From positions 17,760,759 to 17,824,758 of the forward strand of contig CM047428.1 of NCBI GenBank assembly GCA_026168455.1: DNA of 64,000 nucleotides, given 5' to 3'. This document shows positions 61,083-64,000 of the stretch, piece after piece. The position numbers and the translations under genes are program-made. How positions within the stretch are numbered: position 1 is the stretch's first letter; every line of letters begins with the position of its first letter. Under the pieces are notes generated by a model, which was given only the letters and a program-made list of their open reading frames with translations, searched no databases and had not been told where the DNA came from. This stretch comes from Theocolax elegans (taxonomy: Eukaryota > Arthropoda > Insecta > Hymenoptera > Cerocephalidae).

Positions 61083-64000
61083 TAAGAATAATGATAATAA
61101 GTTTCTTAGGTCCGCCTCAACGAGAATTAAGTGGATCTTTCTCTCTCACTCGTGGGAAACCACAAGTAGCAGTTAGTAATTTTCATGGCTCTATCAAAGG
61201 ATATAGCAATAAGAAACTCGAGCGCAAGTTGAATGTCTATATATACATGTATATAGCTTACATTACGTATTGCAAGGAAATGGACGCGGTTGATTTATTT
61301 ATATCCACTCTTCTCCTTTCATTATAGTTACACTATATAAACACACACTGGGAAAACTTTCATAAACCACCTTTTATGTTATTTACACGGTAGTAATTCA
61401 TTTTAATGCTTCTTGCACTTTACGAATTTTTGTATCACGATGTTTAACCCTAAACCCACTGCGATATTACTCTACGCGCGCTCCTAATTTTATTTACAAC
61501 TATTAGACGCCTTTTTTTTTAATTCGATTAATAGCTTCTCTATTTCGCTTGAGTGAACAATTGACAAACCACTCTATTGGAGTGAAAACTGAGTAATTCT
61601 TAACTAATTGTAAGTTTTAACTGACTGAATTTAAAGAGTTTCTTACTTTTAATTTGGGTCATTATCGATGTTATCAATTAATTTTATTACATTACCAGTC
61701 GTAAGTTTTTTCTTTTTTCACGATAATAAGTGAATATTCAATTAAAATTGGCCTTCTTTTTTTTAGTACGTAATTATTCAATGGGTACAGAAAAAAATTG
61801 AATAAACATATTCTCAAAGTCAATATACAATTAAGCCATTGTTATTCGGAATATCAGAAGGTATCTAATTTTGAAGGTATTTGACAAATCTCAATTCACG
61901 AATTTGAAACTATGTTACTACATGTGAGTAATGATGTAGAGTTATCAAACTTCAAAGTCGCTTCATACATATAGAAACTTCACGTATATGTCCGTAATTA
62001 CATACAAGTTACAAATGTATACGAATTCTGTAAATCCAATGAAATTTTCAATTCAAAATAATTATTCATATTTAAAACAACGTTTTTTAATATTAGAGTT
62101 TAAATAATTGTATTTTCAGACAGTCGTAAATGAGTATAAGAACCTCGCGAATATAAATCGTATGTCAATCAACGTCAACGTTGTAATGAAAAACGCATTA
62201 TAAATAGTACATGTAGGACAGAAGGTGTAAGAAAATAAGTTAAAACAACATTTTTATATAAATAAAAAGTAGTATATAATTCAAATAATCATGAAAAAAA
62301 AATCCTTACAATATCTTGATCGTAATTGATATTATCATACGATATCGTGTGAAGGCGTGTGCTCAAGACACGTACATAAAACACATTCCCAAGTCGATGG
62401 GAATGTTACTTCGGTCGAGGAAAAGGAAAATAATGAATGATGTGGGCGAAATGAGGAGGGTGGGGGGTGGGGGAGGAGGTGTGGAGGAAGGGACGAGGGG
62501 AGGATGGACAGTCGTGAAAACGAGCAATAAGTTAAGGTTAGTGCGCATTAGTGTCTTTAAACATGGGTAACTAGGAACATGATGAAGAAAAGATGCGTTA
62601 GAAAACTCGAACGCGAGGTGGTAACGTTATTTACCCCGCCTTCAGTTATTAATTATTAGATTGTCTTCTTTTTTGTTTTTTTTAAATAGAAAATAAATAT
62701 AAAGAACGAGACGTCGCGTCGTATATCGAACAACGCTCGATGGCAGATCGAAGACGATGAGGAATGAAAGGAGAGAAAGGATACATACGTATATATATAA
62801 TTATATATATATAATAACTAGTTCGTCGAAAATAAATACAATAAGAAAGAATACATTTAAAAAAGAGATTCGTTAGATCTAATAGGTATAGACCGATTCG
62901 TTGTATGTATATATATATATATATATCTATATGTCTCCAAGTTAGGTACTAGTTTAACCAGAAAATAATAACCAAACCAACGGTTTTAATATACACGATT
63001 GCGCAAGACTTTTTGGTTTTCGGTCTATACCTACTAAATCTACAAGCGATGATCACACACACATATAGAACGATGATGCCGAGAACGAATACAATGCGTT
63101 TTCGCTGATCGAAGGTGAGAGAGGGTGGGGGGTAAGGGACGAACAATGCAAAAAAAAATCATGATCCCCGGCTGCATATGCGAAGGCTTCCGAGGAGCAC
63201 CTTCTCCGCTTCTTCTTCATATGTACACAACACCGCTAGTGCTCCTCAAGCATTTTTTTTGCCTCTCCTCTCGCTCTCTCCTCAAGCACTTTCGCCTCCC
63301 TCTCTCTTTCTCTCCTGGCGTCTTTCTCTCTTTCTCGAATTCACTCCTTCGAGTCTCCCGTTTCCCGAGGTCCTCCAATATTTACAGAAGAACGAAACAC
63401 GTCATCGGAATAATCCCCCGGGAAAGAAAGGAGAGACGTGAGCTTTCTCTCATCGACTAAATAACGACCTCTTTCTATCCAAGATTCCAGAAGAGTGGAT
63501 ACCTGTGTCAGTCTTTGTTTGACGATTTACTTTGTGCTCATATTTAATCAGGACCCGTATAGTCTACGATGACGTTCTCCTCTCTTTCTCTCCTACTTTT
63601 TCAATCGAAGACCTGTGTGTCACTGATTAAGAATGGAACAATCGGGTTTCATCGCCACCCCTCGGAAATTCGTTCTCAACTTCCCACTCTAAGAATCTCG
63701 GAGAGAAACCGATAGAGCCAAAAGAGAGAAAGATGTAAATGTATAAGAGAAACGGGCGAGGGAAAGTGAAAGAGAAAGAGAACGCGAAAGAGAGGGTGAC
63801 GAGAGAGAGAGGGAAGGAAAGAGAGAAAGAGAGAAGGAGGATCGAGGAAGCGAGACGAGGGTTTATGGCCCCGTAAAACATTCGCAGCGAAATCTCGAGC
63901 CGAGGCAGAGGAAGCGACATCCATGTTAATCTTCGTGCAGTTCTCAAAAAGGATTCGCCTGCCTCCTCTGGGCTAGCTGTAACAATCGTGTCTCTCTGTT
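53468..64000. other. Intergenic, CpG-rich patches, G-rich and simple repeats; no gene recognised
   Basis: CpG-rich blocks lie at about 54780-55240, 55430-57420, 57840-58260, 58860-59400, 60040-60620, 62330-62640 and 63050-64000. The longest frame, 149 codons on the minus strand (54780-55229), has no recognisable domain or signal peptide. An AAT microsatellite is at about 61035-61100. TA repeats lie near 62785-62815 and 62908-62930. A G-rich tract is at 62457-62502, GA tracts at 56527-56557 and 63768-63840, and a CCTCT repeat at 59220-59240. A minus-strand frame starting MDVASSASARDFAANVLRG at 63924 could be a first exon but soon turns low-complexity. Parts of this region may be UTRs or enhancers of a gene beyond the window. 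Confidence 0.4.
62457..62502 (+). other. G-quadruplex-prone tract
   Basis: Runs of three to six G separated by one to a few bases (GGGTGGGGGGTGGGGG and following). This is among the strongest such tracts in the window; others are at 18034-18052 and 28437-28455. Confidence 0.55.

Noticed and set aside
62316..62570. Glycine-rich 84-codon plus frame
   Set aside because: The Gly run is only the G-rich tract read as codons; no signal peptide and no relation to the true glycine-rich gene.
63627..63947. Minus frames beginning near 63924-63947
   Set aside because: After about 30 residues the translation is the complement of GA repeats (Ser/Leu/Phe-rich); no splice donor was confidently placed.

Overview
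The window is insect nuclear DNA, most likely hymenopteran and possibly an ant. It has a spliced esterase with short GT-AG introns, a very AT-rich background broken by CpG-rich patches, many microsatellites, and young DNA transposons. The species call is an inference; no ribosomal RNA, tRNA or other diagnostic locus was seen.

Genes are few. (1) A complete six-exon carboxylesterase lies on the minus strand at 5410-9476 and splices to 546 residues. It has a signal peptide and the full Ser-Glu-His triad, but Tyr replaces the usual His of the oxyanion-hole motif. (2) A complete three-exon gene for an 80-residue secreted glycine-rich peptide lies on the minus strand at 52718-53420, with a TATA box and poly(A) signals. 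(3) A first coding exon (minus strand, 30265-30400) encodes a signal peptide and the start of what looks like the WIF domain of a Ryk/Derailed/Doughnut Wnt receptor. Its later exons were not found here. Most other open frames are AT-rich, microsatellite or repeat artefacts.

Layout: 1-5409 intergenic; 5410-9476 esterase; 9962-10173 an inverted-repeat MITE upstream of the esterase; 10241-14204 a 2-kb tandem duplication; 15960-16540 a CpG-rich block; 17081-17744 a fold-back element; 18276-20932 a 1.3-kb tandem duplication that cuts through a second fold-back element; 22.6-30.2 kb gene-poor with old repeats; 30.27-33.3 kb the receptor exon and CpG-rich flanks; 33671-34390 an inverted repeat with a Penelope-like sequence block; 34836-37660 a decayed TTAA-flanked DNA transposon with a broken Kolobok/Mutator-like transposase; 42696-49551 a giant nested palindrome; 52.7-53.5 kb the glycine-rich peptide gene; and 53.5-64 kb CpG-rich patches, G-rich tracts and microsatellites with no gene recognised.

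The most unusual structure is the palindrome at 42.7-49.6 kb. Its nearly identical arms end in GC-rich hairpins followed by CTAG, resembling Helitron 3' ends. Its apex is a fold-back element that holds a further hybrid element made of halves from two different families. One arm alone carries two later insertions, and the other arm preserves the matching empty sites, so the order of events can be read directly. Four or five related fold-back families (A-D here) recur in the window and share a terminal pattern. They are the best candidates for an undescribed element group.
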